Assembly (NCBI GenBank): GCA_020796225.1
Contig: CM036754.1
Span: 67,820,000-67,883,999, forward strand
Direction of reading: 5' to 3'
DNA length: 64,000 nt
DNA from: Arion vulgaris
Taxonomy: Eukaryota; Mollusca; Gastropoda; Stylommatophora; Arionidae
How positions within the stretch are numbered: position 1 is the stretch's first letter; each line of letters begins with the position of its first letter. Shown one piece after another: positions 11,930 to 24,895 of the stretch. The position numbers were made by a program, and so were the translations under genes. The notes under the pieces are model-generated. The model saw only the letters and a list, made by a program, of their open reading frames with translations. It made no database searches and was not told the DNA's origin.

Positions 11930-12475
11930 ACGGTATGCAGGAGGTGAGGTATGTCATATGCATGGTATGCAGGAGATAGGTATGTCTATACGGTGTGCAG
12001 GAGATAAGGTATGCAGGAGATGAGGTATGCAGGAGATAAGGTATGCAGGAGATAAGGTATGCAGGAGATAAGGTATGTCCTATACATGGTAATCAGGAGA
12101 TAAGGTATGTCTATATACGGTGTGTAGGAGATAAGGTATAGGAGATGGGTATGAGGAGATGAGTGTGCAGGAGATGAGGCATGTGGGAAAGATGAGTATG
12201 CAGGAGATGGTATGTCATATTCAGGTGTGCAGGAGATAGGTACGGGAGATGAGGTATGCAGGAGATGAGGTATCAGGGGGATGAGGCATGCGGGAGATGA
12301 GGCATGCAGGAGATGAGGCATGCAGGAGATGGGTATGTCATAAAACGGTGTGCAGGAGATAAGGTATGCAGGAGATGAGGTATGCAGGAGATGAGGCATG
12401 CAGGAGATGAGGCATGCAGGGGGATGGGCATGCAGGGATGAGGCATGTCCCATATGCAGTATGCAGGAAAAAAGG
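11930..12475. repeat. 16-bp core purine-rich minisatellite (GCAGGAGATRAGGTAT)
   Basis: Irregular tandem copies of GCAGGAGATGAGGTAT and GCAGGAGATAAGGTAT, interspersed with a longer spacer type ending in GTGTGCAGG. Many unit-length changes. In gene 1 intron. Confidence 0.9.
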
Positions 12476-12539
12476 GGTATGTCATTAAATAAGATATACC
12501 ATTAGATAAGGTATGCTAGATACAAAGCGCAGCTGGGAA

Positions 12540-12950
12540 GATGAAGTATAACCGTAAAGATAAGTATAACTCTGGAGATAAGGTATGCGATAGACTAGGT
12601 ATAACTCTGGAGATAAGGTATGCGATAGACTAGGTATAACTCTGGAATGAGTAGCATAGACTAGGTATAACCTGGAGATAAGGATGCGATAGACTAGGTA
12701 TAACTCTGGAGAGAGGTATGCGATAGACTAGGTATAACTCTGGAGATGAGGTATACGATAGACTAAGTATAACTCTGGAGATGAGGTATGCGATAGACTA
12801 GGTATAACTCTGGAGATAAGGTATGTGATAAAACTAGGTATAACTCTGGAGATGAGGTATGCATAGACTAGGTATAACTCTGGAGATGGGTATACGATAG
12901 ACTAAGTATAACTCTGGAGATAAGGTATGCCATAGTAAAGGTATAATTGT
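12540..12950. repeat. 35-bp minisatellite, about 11 copies
   Basis: Tandem unit with the core GGTATAACTCTGGAGATAAG and GTATGCGATAGACTA, with 1-5 bp deletions in several copies. A purine-rich (GAGA)n tract follows at about 13005-13110. Confidence 0.9.
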
Positions 12951-13179
12951 GGGGGAAAAGAGAATGTTGTATCTTTTTTTTAAAAGCAGTATTTTAGCTG
13001 CTGATGAAGAGAGAGAGAGAGAGGTAGAGAGAGAAAAAGAGAGAGAAAAAGAGAGAGAAATAGACACGAAAAAGAGAGAGGGAAAGAGAGAGAGAGAGAA
13101 AAGGAGAAAGAGTATGACAACACACGTGTTTGCTAGTTTATGATTAAAGGAAAACAAATAATTAAACACTAGACTTTTA

Positions 13180-13575
13180 TTGTTGACACTGAGACACCAG
13201 TGTAGAGACATGACACATGAGACATCAATGTAAAGACATAAGACATGACACATGAGACATCAATGTTGACAAATGAGACATCAATGTAACACACATAGAC
13301 ATGATACATCAATGTAGAGACATGAGACATCAATGTAGAGACATAAGACATGAGACATAAGACATGAGACATCAATGTTGACACATGCGACATCAATGAG
13401 AAAATGAGACAGACACATGAGACATCAATGTAGACACATGGACATGACACATGAGACATCAATGTAACACAGGCCATGATACATCAATGACACATGAGAC
13501 ATCAATGTTGACACATGAGACATCAATGTGACACGAGACATCAATGTTGATACATGAGACATCAATATGACACTA
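13180..13575. repeat. Irregular minisatellite of GACATCAATGTAGAGACAT units
   Basis: Imperfect tandem copies built from GAGACATCAATGT and ACACATGAGACATC with variable spacing. It reaches to within about 20 bp of the acceptor (ending 13594) of gene 1's last exon. Confidence 0.88.
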
Positions 13576-13594
13576 TTTTTCTTCCATTCAACAG

Positions 13595-16500
13595 TCGACA
13601 AGAAAAGATGAACAGAGACATTGAAAGAGCAGCCGAGTCTCTGATTGACAGCTCGTCCTCATCCATGGGTAAACATCAAGAAGCTTCTGTGAGAGCTATC
13701 TGTAAGACAGGCAACAAGAAAAGAAGTTGTGACGTCGTTAAGAAAAAAAGTTAGAAGAAAATCTAGATTGCCTCATCTAATATTCCGGACCAAATATCGG
13801 TTGCAAGTTCAATGACACCGGCCATCTGTTTCGTTACTGACTGCCATGATAATAATAATAGAACAGAATCTAGCGATGACATTTCAATTGAGAAAATATC
13901 TCCTGCTCCAAGGTTGTCAACTCAAGGTAGGAGGACATGCTCAGAGAATGAAGACGGAACAGAACACAATTTGGCAACAACATTCCAGAAACGTTTGACA
14001 AACTGGCCAGATAAATGTCAACCAACAGGTCAAACGTAGAAACCATGAACCAAATTGTAATGAGCTGGGATGACTATTTTAAACTTTATCTGAACATTCC
14101 AAACACGGCATCACGACCAAAATCCGCTGGTGAGAACTTGTCTCCCCTCCGACATATTGGTACAATTCCCAGCGCGACAATCATCAGAAATCCAAGAACA
14201 ACCATCACATCCTATTCATTTATGTGCGATAATACAACATTAATACCCCGCAGACAATGTTCGCATCTTCTTTGGAATCGAATTTCAAGAAACTCTAAAG
14301 TTAGTAACAGCAACGAAGTATCATTCTACCACAACAGAAGTAAGTGATACCAGCAAAGAAAGAAATGGCATTACTGGTAAACAAAACGTTGACACTGGTT
14401 CAAGTACATTTATTAATCTTGTACAATCTTCAGGGGCAATTAACATACATCACGAACCAGCTTTCAAGTCGCAATCCAAAGGGAAACATCTCCCAAACAA
14501 AAAAAAATTCTAAACAGGGTTGTCAGGAACCCCCCGATCAAGCAAGACGCCACAGAGATTTATCAGATTCCTATCGTGTAGCCAGGGAGGATCAAAATAA
14601 GTATTCTACCGTTTCGATCGTCAGCATCGTTAGAATACACTCTCCAAGTACGTCGATGTTTCGATCTTCCTGCAGGCAATTCAACCAATGCTCTGAAAAT
14701 CGATACGATGGTATGAAAGCTTTGAAGAAAAGTCCACAATTAGCATTGTCCACGGAGATGGAATCTGATTCTGTATACAAGGATAAGTCTGGGTTTGATT
14801 CTAGTTCAGACAATGTTTTTAGTAAAGTAACACAGCTGTCAGAGATTGTTATTTGATACAGAAAGAGTTCATCTTCTCTAGTCGATCTAGTAACGAAAAT
14901 TCCGGTTAGAAATGAATTGTAATAGAGGAGAATATCGTCCCAAAGATCGGGAGAGAATACAAACATGCTTCCTCACAAGTAATAAAGTTCTTCGTTTAGG
15001 GACCAAATTGTACCCAAACTCACATTTAACGATTTTGTCACAGACGTCCATTGTGATAGCCAAGAATGTGATAGTGACAAGGAAGCTGGACGTTCCCTAC
15101 AGCCTACACTATTAACTATCTCAAACCGACTCACACAGCAGTGGACGGAAGACATCACACAAGTACACTAACATATTCTCGATTATTATTTGGGAAAACG
15201 AGTGGCAATGAGGAGGCAACAGGAATCGAAAAATAAATTAAATGTCTCACAATGTAAAAATAATAATTTAATACAGTCTAAATGTAGCCCGTTGGGAAAA
15301 TTGTTCGTCACAAAATAGATGCAAATCTCTGGAACGAAACAAGCTAATAAAACAACACGAGAAGCATCGAATAGCCAACATTGTCTCAAGTCAATGTCAC
15401 TCACTTGTTGGCAATCTCCACAATTGAGACATTCAAATATAGAACGTAATAACACATTGGAATGTCCAACACAACATCAGCACAATCTCTTTAGACCGGT
15501 GATAACAGTCAACTCAAATGAACGAAATCAAGCAAGTGATATCAACTGGCCTGATCGAAACATGTAAATATCAATCTTCGTATACCACAGATAGAAGATG
15601 GTGATCAAATCAAAGTGCCATCTTCCGACAAAATTTAATACGTTTTTTAATTCAGATACATTTTCAAAAAAGTCGCGAATTAGAAAATCATGTTCTCAAA
15701 ACGATAGACCAATATTGTGTGGCAGTCTAGCGGCTATCACGGTACCTCCTGGTAGAAAGAATAGGGCTGCACATTCCACCTTATCTCACTCTCAGGCTGC
15801 ACTGTCCACCCTATCTCATTCTCAAACTGCCCCTCCACTCTATCTCACTCCCAGGCTGCACAGTCCACCTATCTCACTCTCAGTACAGTCACCTATCTCA
15901 ACTCAGACTGCACAGTCCACCTTATCTCAATCTCAGGCTGCACCGTCCACGTTATCTCGCTCTCAGACTACACATTACACCCTTTCTCACTCTCATGCTG
16001 CACAATCCACCCTATCTAACTCCCAGATCGCACAATCCACCTATCTCCTCTCAGGCTGCACAGTCCACCCTATCACACTCCCAGGCTGCACAGTCCACCC
16101 TATCACACTCCCAGGCTGCACCGTCCACTCTATCACACTCCCAGGCTGCACAGTCCACCCTATCACACTCCCAGGCTGCACAATCCCCCCTATCACACTC
16201 CCAGGCTGCACAATCCACCCTATCACATTGCAGAAACGAAGGTGAATCATCCACGAAACTGCTGCTCAGTGGATCAACCAATAATTCAGCTAGCAATTTA
16301 TCTTACAGCAGTGACAAATCAGAATATTCTGGAAAGCAGAATCAATCAACAAAGACAAATGAGTTTTATTTTATGACTCAAGCAAAGATGAATACTGAAC
16401 AAGTCTGTTCCGAAAATGAGAAATGTCAGTTGTCAGTCGGTATTACTAAAAATAGTCAAATTGACATGTTTGCAAACTCTCAAATATTAATACTTCCATT

Positions 16501-19485
16501 CAAATCATGCTCAACCGTACCTGATTTATCTGTGGTCAACGCTGATTTCAAGAGAGAAGGGAACTCTGGTTTTAAACAGTGTCTGCCCAACAGATACGCC
16601 AAACTACATACGACAGTACAAGCAGAAAACCAAAGTAGGTTTCGTGAGTGATTTCTGTTTGACAAGTTTAAATAAGAAATCAGATTGTCATGTTCCTCTT
16701 GGAGTTGTTGATTGTCAGAACGACGTCGATGGTAACCATGGTAACGTTGATGCTGAGGGTAATTGTCTTGATGATGTTGATGCTCGTTTTGACGAGGATG
16801 ATGATGATGGCTGTCAACAAATATTTGGCGACCGATCCAACTATATTATTGAACGTCCTGATAAGCTTGACGATCGTTCGGAATTTGTTCGTCACTGTTA
16901 CGATAACACTGTTGACTGTCCTAATGTTACTGCTGATTGCGAAGACGTCGTTGCTGACTGTCCTAATGTTACTGCTGATTGCGAAGACGTCGTTGGTGAT
17001 TGTCCAGGAGATATTGTTAACTGTTTCGAAGTTGATGCCCATCCTAAATGCAAACAGGGTAAAGATAGTGCGCATTTGACAGATGGGATATTTATATTTG
17101 ATGGTTCCAAAACTCAAGAAAATGATTTGATGTACAAGTCGATGGGTCATACTCTTCAAGTACAATGTGATATCTCCAATGTATGTGACACATCAAGGAT
17201 GCCGATGGCGTCTCCGCTAGGCCAACAAGACAACAAATATCATGACAATGTATGTGACACATCAACGATGATGATGGCATCTCCGCTAGGCCTACAAGAT
17301 AATTCTCTACATGACAACATTTATCATGACAATGTAGAGGATACCAAATGTGTACAAGAAAGTTCAAGTTTATGCCCAGTAAGTACATCACTTGGTATCT
17401 GTGAGTTGAATATGTCAGCTCCTGTTGCAACATCGGCTGTTAGGAATAGCTCCAACCCTGATTCAGGATATGACGAGTCGCTATCAGAAAGAGCTTATCT
17501 GGACTGCAGTATGCAGCCTTCTGTTTGTGCCACATTTGATGTAACATCTGAGACTGGAGTTAGTCTAGAGTGGACGAAGATGGACTGAATAACCAACAGA
17601 ATGACATGAAATGTAGGTCAACATCACCATGTTCTGATGCATCCTTCAGCTCCGATCTGGCACACAGAAGCAGAATCTCCACGGAATGGGATTCAGAGCA
17701 AGACACTTTACCATCTCTTTCTGACGACGCGTGTCACATGTCAAATAACATGAACATGATATTAAATGTGTCACCAAACATGTCACTAGATGCTGACCCC
17801 AGTGTCCACTCAAGCCCTTTATTGAGGGATCATGCAAGATATGAGAGTTTGGAAACTTCACAGCGAGAAATATCGTCAACAACGAGCAAAATGTCTGACT
17901 TAGTTCTGTGCAGACTTCAGGAGAATAACCAGACAAATGAAGCATGCAGAAACAAGAAACTACACAATGACAACAGTCACGAAATGTTAGACAATAACAC
18001 AAAGATACAACATGCTGTCTCTGATCAAATCAAATTTATATTCATGAATATAGACAACACAGTAACACGAGCTGATGAGTGCAGCACAGTTACACAGCTG
18101 AGAGTAGTACGTCCACGAGCTGATGAGTGCGCACAGTAACACGAGCTGATGGTGCACACAGTAACACGAGCTGATGAGTGCAACACAGTAACACGAGCTG
18201 ATGAGTGCAGCACAGTTACGAGCTGATGGTGCAGCAAGTACGAGCTGATGAGTGCAGCACAGTTACACGAGCTGATGAGTGCAGTACAGTTACACGAGCT
18301 GATGAGTGCAGTACAGTTACACGAGCTGATGAGTGCAGTACAGTTACACGAGCTGATGAGTGCAGTACAGCTCTTGTTCTTGGGTCGTCTAGCATAGATG
18401 ACAATCATACAGACTCATGGACAAGGTCGCCATTACACACAACAGTCTCACAAACAAATACATGTAATACTGTTGATTCTAGCACTGCGTCGATGAGACT
18501 TAGTGATATAGAGAGCACGTTCACAGCAGCAAAGTCAAGGAGTGTTGATGCTAGCACTGAGTCGATGAGACTGAGTGACATAGAGAGCACATTCGCAGTA
18601 GCAAAATCAATGAACTTGTTTCATTCAATACACCAACACCCAACAAACAGTTCAAATTCTACGGTTTCCATTAAAACTAAGAAATACATTAAGAAGTATT
18701 GGTTAGGAACAAGAAATAAACGGTTAAAGTCTTCGAAGACGTTCCTTCCAAAACAATCCAAAGATACGTGTATGTCCACTAGACTAAACACATCGTTGAA
18801 AGCAAGCAACATACATTCTACATACTCCCTCCAATCGGATACATCTAATCGGGAAGATATGTCCAATCAGTTACGCTGTCAACAATTGGAATCGACCATT
18901 CAAGAACATACTTCGTATTTTTCATCTCCTTTTAAGGAAATTTCCAACACAAGTGGTGGGTGCTTTTCCAACAAAAGTGGTAGGGGCCAGTTAAAGACAA
19001 GGGATGGATTCCAAGTAAACACAGGGGTGGGGCAATTCAAACACAAGAGGTGGGGTAAATTAAATACAAATGGCGATAGGAACACTCAGATTTTATTAGC
19101 TACTTCCGACATTATTGAAGACGTGCTCCCGCAATGTATAACACTCCCACCAACATCCTCGGACGAAGATGACCTTGAACAAGAGAAATATAAACAGGAC
19201 GGCAATGAACGGAAATCATTTGAGAATAAAACCAATCAGAACGATGGTATCGATTATCGAACAACAAAATATCGATTGCTATCATCTCCGATACCTGAGA
19301 CTGGTACATATCACTTAGATGTCAATAACGAAACAGAAAAGTTTGGGAGTAAACTTTTAAGAAAATATAAATCTACAAAGTACAATGACTGTCTAAGACC
19401 AGCTACTACTGGCATACCTTCACACAGTAAAGTATTTATTTCATCCAGAAGTATGCCATTTGTAGATATTCTCAAACGATTCTGA
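13595..19485 (+). CDS. Gene 1, long last exon: disordered Ser/Asn-rich protein, unknown function
   Basis: The acceptor TTTTCTTCCATTCAACAG ends at 13594 and the stop is at 19483-19485. The exon encodes hydrophilic, low-complexity sequence rich in Ser, Asn, Thr, Asp and Lys, with no transmembrane segment and no fold I recognise. The 3' part is well kept: 16030-16651, 16644-17588, 17570-18139 and 18205-19485 are long open stretches joined by single small frame shifts, ending RSMPFVDILKRF. Between 13750 and about 15600 the protein-like frame changes roughly every 100-250 bp (near 13750, 13811, 14040, 14347, 14515, 14860, 14910, 15020), several at A-runs. In-frame repeats are DCPNVTADCEDVVA (about 16914-17000), a Ser-rich ten-residue repeat and a nine-residue TRADECSTV repeat. 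A DSGYDES motif (about 17460-17480) resembles a beta-TrCP-type phosphodegron. It could be a live gene with sequence errors or a partly decayed one. The phase at the acceptor does not fit exon 8032-8735. Confidence 0.6.
15770..16225. repeat. 30-bp coding repeat (STLSHSQAAQ peptide)
   Basis: About 15 tandem copies with the core CACTCCCAGGCTGCACAGTC, inside the last exon of gene 1. The better-preserved right half encodes STLSHSQAAQ repeats in the frame that continues into the downstream open stretch. Units at 15830-15910 carry deletions that shift the frame. Confidence 0.92.
18055..18370. repeat. 27-bp coding repeat (TRADECSTV peptide)
   Basis: About 11 copies of a unit with ACACGAGCTGATGAGTGCAG, in the gene 1 last exon. 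The right half is in frame with the C-terminal open stretch. The left half (about 18120-18240) has units missing 1-6 bases, which break the frame. Confidence 0.93.
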
Positions 19486-19589
19486 TCCATTTGTTCGTCT
19501 ACTGTTCTTCTTCTTTGGTTTAAGTCTCAGGGCACCATCACCTTGAAGATTATATTCAAAGAAAACATTGACATATAAAACAAGTACAA

Positions 19590-20055
19590 GGACAGATAGT
19601 CGCATAAGAGGCTTTGAGGGAAGATGTCTCAGAAGAATTCTCAGATTTCACTGGGATCAGAGAATCATCATACTGAGATCACTCAAATTCGGACGACACC
19701 CACAGGCTATCAACAAGGAAATAAACGTAGGAGATGAAAGTGGTTGAGACAACATTCAGAATTCAGAAGACCAGACACCCCACATGTGGCATTGAAACGT
19801 AGGAGATGAAAGTGGTTGAGACATACATTCAGAATTCAGAAGACCAGACAACTCTTACTGTGAGCATTGAAATGAAATCCAGGAGACAAGAGAGGTAGGG
19901 GACGACCTAGAGATATGTAAGAGACGAACTGTAGACAGAGAAAGAGAAGATGCAGGAAAGACCTTGAATGAAGTAAGCTGGCTTGCTCAAGACGGATCTG
20001 ATTAGAGGAAATTTATTGATACTTATACTTCAAGGGAGTTAGATAGAAGAAAAGA
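19590..20055 (+). mobile_element. LINE 3' end fragment (RT C-terminal region)
   Basis: The plus strand encodes decayed C-terminal LINE sequence: FEGRCLRRILRFHWDQRI near 19610, and a basic tail with RTVDREREDAGKTLNEVSW near 19930-19980 followed by LAQDGSD. A roughly 80-bp segment starting GAAACGTAGGAGATGAAAGT is tandemly duplicated (about 19720-19850). It begins about 105 bp after the gene 1 stop, so it may be part of its 3' UTR. Many stops; not functional. Confidence 0.7.
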
Positions 20056-20059
20056 AGAT

Positions 20060-20290
20060 TATAATTTGAATAGAGTTAAACAGATAAAAAGTTGAATAGA
20101 GGTAAACAGATAAAAAGTTGAATAGAGTTAAACAGATAAAAAGTTGAATAGAGTTAAACAGATAAAAAGTTGAATAGAGTTAAACAGATAAAAAGTTGAA
20201 TAGAGTTAAACAGATAAAAAGTTGAATAGAGTTAAACAGATAAAAAGTTGAATAGAGTTAAACAGATAAGAATTTTAATAGAGGTGAATA
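20060..20290. repeat. 26-bp minisatellite, about 9 copies
   Basis: Nearly perfect tandem copies of GTTGAATAGAGTTAAACAGA plus TAAAAA, directly after the LINE tail. Confidence 0.96.
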
Positions 20291-21098
20291 GATAATAATT
20301 TCAATGAAGGTAATATGTCACAGAAACTTGTAGAAAATATTGTTATTACAGACAACATTTGTCCAAACAATTTCCATAGCAAGAGTAACTTGAATAACAT
20401 GAACTAATATTAGAACAATTTAATAACATTACTAATGTCGCTATATTAGAGCAATGTTTATTAACGTCAATAGCAACGTTAAGTGAAGCAAAATGTATCA
20501 ATACAAATAATGACATTAAAATGGGGCAGTTTTTGGCTAACGCTAATAACGACGATAAGTGAAGCAGTATTTGTAAACACCAGGAATATTGACGTAAAGT
20601 GAAGCAGTGCTGAATGCCAACACGTTAATGGAGTCACACTATAGAAAGAGATAGATATATATACATATACAAGACAGTGATTTTCATTTACAACTGTTGA
20701 TTACGACTGTGTGTCTGCGTGTGACAACTTTTACAACTATTCATTTGATAGTGTTTTTTTTCTTCTTAAAATAATTGATATAAACAAAGATTACTGGAAA
20801 TAAGATATGATTTCATAAATATATGAGTGTTGTGTTTGTTGTGGGCGTGACTTGAATACAATGTTTATATAAACGGTACGACCCCGAACATATATATATA
20901 TATTTCTGTAATAAATGAAGAAAGTGGTGAGGCTTACAAGATGGTAACAATTGATGTCTGATAGCAACTGAGATTGTAAGAATCAACATATCTACTTACC
21001 TGCCTGCGTGCACATATGTCTACCTACCTGTCTGCATATACGTCTACATACCTGCTTGTATACCAAGGTGTCTGCATATCTGTCTACCTATCTGTCTG
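20291..21098. other. AT-rich intergenic sequence, no feature recognised
   Basis: No ORF, RNA or element signal found. Short TATATA runs occur at about 20650 and 20890, and CTACCTACCTGT-type microsatellite sequence begins near 20990. Confidence 0.5.
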
Positions 21099-21109
21099 CA
21101 TAGTTATCT

Positions 21110-21652
21110 CATCATCAAATAGCTTGTCCTGAGCAGAGCTTTGCCACCCCAACAGTCCTCCGGAATGTCTCTCTCTCATAGGCCAGAAGTCCTGTCTCTG
21201 CAGCCGTCATGTTCAAACCATCAGTTACATCCTGAATCCATCTTCTCCGTGGTCTTCATCTTCTTCTCTTTGCCGGTATACCTCCTTCCCTGATGGTCTT
21301 CTCCAGCCCTTCATGTCTTTTTATATGTCCACAATATCTCAATTTTCTCATTCGTATTTGTAGCATCAGCCAGTTCTCTTTGATTTTGAGTTCTTTCTGT
21401 ATATATCTATTTGTTCTCTTTTCTGTCCATGATATACGAATGACTCTTCCATAACACTTATACTCAAAAATACATATATGTTTTTCCACTGCCTTATTAA
21501 ATGTCCTTGCTTCACATCCATACATTGCCACTGGGAATATGCATGCTCTTAGTGTTCTGATCTTTGTTTTCTTATCAGTTCCGTTCCATAATGTTTTAGT
21601 TGTTCAATTTTTTGTAAAGCCATGTTTGTTCTTTTAATTTCCTTCATCGCAT
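21110..21652 (-). mobile_element. 5'-truncated LINE fragment with 11-bp target-site duplication
   Basis: Minus-strand C-terminal LINE protein: YGCEARTFNKAVEKHICIFE, RISWTEKRTNRYIQKELKIK, KLRYCGHIKRHEGLEKTI and onward to NMTAAE-like sequence. It ends with a GATGATGAG-type 3' tail at the left edge. CATAGTTATCT at 21099-21109 and 21653-21663 is an exact target-site duplication. The same family occurs at 54771-55140. Confidence 0.85.
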
Positions 21653-21659
21653 CATAGTT

Positions 21660-21945
21660 ATCTACCTACTTATATATCTATCCGTCTATCTATTTGCCTG
21701 CATAGCTATATATTGACCTGTCTACCTAGTTGTGTACCAACCTATTTACCTACCTACCTACCTGTCTACCTACCTGTATGTCTACTTATCTATCCATGTA
21801 CCCAACCTCGTCTGTCTTGTGCGTGGTTTATCACCAATCGCAGCCACGCAGTCATGCAGTTACACAGTCATGCAGTTACACAGTCATGCAGTTACACAGT
21901 CATGCAGCCACGCAGTCATGCAGTTACACAGTCATGCAGCCACCG
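21660..21945. repeat. CTAC-type microsatellite and 16-bp CAGTCATGCAGTTACA repeat
   Basis: Simple CTACCTAC/CTATCTAT sequence at 21660-21800, then about seven copies of the 16-bp unit at 21838-21945. ORFs in all three plus frames are repeat artefacts. Confidence 0.9.
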
Positions 21946-22097
21946 AATCTATATCCATCCATACATTGGTCTCTACATACATTTTGTTTTCAGAGTGAAG
22001 AGAGATACAATTTCAAAATGAAGATCAGAATCAGATTTGGAATGCGGGCTCCATGTCTAGAAATATTAACGTCTTATACATGTTTAAACCACAGCTA

Positions 22098-24895
22098 CCT
22101 AGGAACCAGTCAATCATATATTTCCAACTATCACAGCTAGTTAGTAACACTAGTCAATCATATATTTCCAACTATCATAGCTAGTTAGTAACACCAGTCA
22201 ATCATATATTTCCAACTATCATAGCTAGTTAGTAACATCAGTCAATCACATATTTCCAACTATCATAGCTAGTTAGTAACATCAGTCAATCACATATTTC
22301 CAACTATCATAGCTAGTTAGTAACATCAGTCAATCATATATTTCCAACTATCATAGCTAGTTAGTAACATCAGTCAATCACATATTTCCAACTATCATAG
22401 CTAGTTAGTAACATCAGTCAATCACATATTTCCAACTATCATAGCTAGTTAGTAACATCAGTCAATCACATATTTCTAACTATCATAGCTAGTTAGTAAC
22501 ATCAGTCAATCACATATTTCTAACTATCATAGCTAGTTAGTAACATCAGTCAATCATATATTTCCAACTATCATAGCTAGTTAGTAACATCAGTCAATCA
22601 CATATTTCCAACTATCATAGCTAGTTAGTAACATCAGTCAATCATATATTTCCAACTATCATAGCTAGTTAGTAACATCAGTCAATCACATATTTCCAAC
22701 TATCATAGCTAGTTAGTAACATCAGTCAATCATATATTTCCAACTATCATAGCTAGTTAGTAACATCAGTCAATCACATATTTCCAACTATCATAGCTAG
22801 TTAGTAACATCAGTCAATCATATATTTCCAACTATCATAGCTAGTTAGTAACATCAGTCAATCACATATTTCCAACTATCATAGCTAGTTAGTAACATCA
22901 GTCAATCACATATTTCCAACTATCATAGCTAGTTAGTAACATCAGTCAATCATATATTTCTAACTATCATAGCTAGTTAGTAACATCAGTCAATCACATA
23001 TTTCCAACTATCATAGCTAGTTAGTAACATCAGTCAATCACATATTTCCAACTATCATAACTAGTTAGTAACATCAGTCAATCACATATTTCTAACTATC
23101 ATAGCTAGTTAGTAACATCAGTCAATCACATATTTCTAACTATCATAGCTAGTTAGTAACATCAGTCAATCATATATTTCCAACTATCACAGCTAGTTAG
23201 TAACCAGTCAGTCACAGCTAGTTAGTAACACTAGTCAATCACATATTTCCAACTATCACAGCTAGTTAGTAACATCAGTCAATCATATATTTCTAACTAT
23301 CATAGCTAGTTAGTAACACTAGTCAATCATATATTTCCAACTATCACAGCTAGTTAGTAACATCAGTCAATCACATATTTCCAACTATCACAGCTAGTTA
23401 GTAACATCAGTCAATCATATATTTCTAACTATCATAGCTAGTTAGTAACATCAGTCAATCATATATTTCTAACTATCATAGCTAGTTAGTAACACTAGTC
23501 AATCATATATTTCCAACTATCATAGCTAGTTAGTAACACTAGTCAATCATATATTTCTAACTATCACAGCTAGTTAGTAACATCAGTCAATCACATATTT
23601 CCAACTATCACAGCTAGTTAGTAACACTAGTCAATCATATATTTCTAACTATCACAGCTAGTTAGTAACATCAGTCAATCATATATTTCTAACTATCATA
23701 GCTAGTTAGTAACATCAGTCAATCATATATTTCTAACTATCATAGCTAGTTAGTAACACTAGTCAATCATATATTTCCAACTATCACAGCTAGTTAGTAA
23801 CACTAGTCAATCATATATTTCCAACTATCACAGCTAGTTAGTAACACCAGTCAATCATATATTTCCAACTATCATAGCTAGTTAGTAACACCAGTCAATC
23901 ATATATTTCTAACTATCACAGCTAGTTAGTAACACTAGTCAATCATATATTTCTAACTATCACAGCTAGTTAGTAACATCAGTCAATCATATATTTCCAA
24001 CTATCATAGCTAGTTAGTAACACCAGTCAATCATATATTTCCAACTATCATAGCTAGTTAGTAACATCAGTCAATCATATATTTCTAACTATCACAGCTA
24101 GTTAGTAACATCAGTCAATCATATATTTCCAACTATCACAACTAGTTAGTAACACCAGTCAATCATATATTTCTAACTATCACAGCTAGTTAGTAACATC
24201 AGTCAATCACATATTTCCAACTATCACAGCTAGTTAGTAACCAGTCAGTCACAGCTAGTTAGTAACCAGTCAATCACAGCTAGTTAGTAACACCAGTCAA
24301 TCACAGCTAGTTAGTAACACCAGTCAATCACATATTTCCAACTATCATAGCTAGTTAGTAACATCAGTCAATCACATATTTCTAACTATCACAGCTAGTT
24401 AGTAACATCAGTCAATCACATATTTCCAACTATCACAGCTAGTTAGTAACATCAGTCAATCACATATTTCCAACTATCACAGCTAGTTAGTAACATCAGT
24501 CAATCATATATTTCTAACTATCACAGCTAGTTAGTAACCAGTCAGTCACAGCTAGTTAGTAACCAGTCAATCACAGCTAGTTAGTAACCAGTCAGTCACA
24601 GCTAGTTAGTAACCAGTCAGTCACAGCTAGTTAGTAACCAGTCAGACACAGCTAGTTAGTAACCAGTCAGTCACAGCTAGTTAGTAACCAGTCAGTCACA
24701 GCTAGTTAGTAACCAGTCAGTCGCAGCTAGTTAGTAACACCAGTCAATCACATAGTTGCAACTATCACAGCTACCTAATAACCAGTCAATCACATAGTTG
24801 CAACTATCACATCTACCTAATAACCAGTCAATCACATAGTTGCAACTATCACAGCTACCTAATAACCAGTCAATCACATAGTTGCAACTATCATG
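22098..24895. repeat. 44-bp satellite array with 25-bp deletion derivatives
   Basis: About 60 copies of a unit containing ATATTTCCAACTATCATAGC, the palindromic-looking CTAGTTAGTAAC and CAGTCAATCA. Short units of 25 bp that lack the middle part appear once near 23200 and in runs at about 24236-24310 and 24535-24735. Terminal units (24740-24895) switch to a CATAGTTGCAACTATCA/CTACCTAATAAC variant. No coding potential; stops occur in every unit. Confidence 0.97.

Noticed and set aside
22098..24895. CRISPR-like array
   Set aside because: Units are contiguous direct repeats without unique spacers, in eukaryotic DNA.
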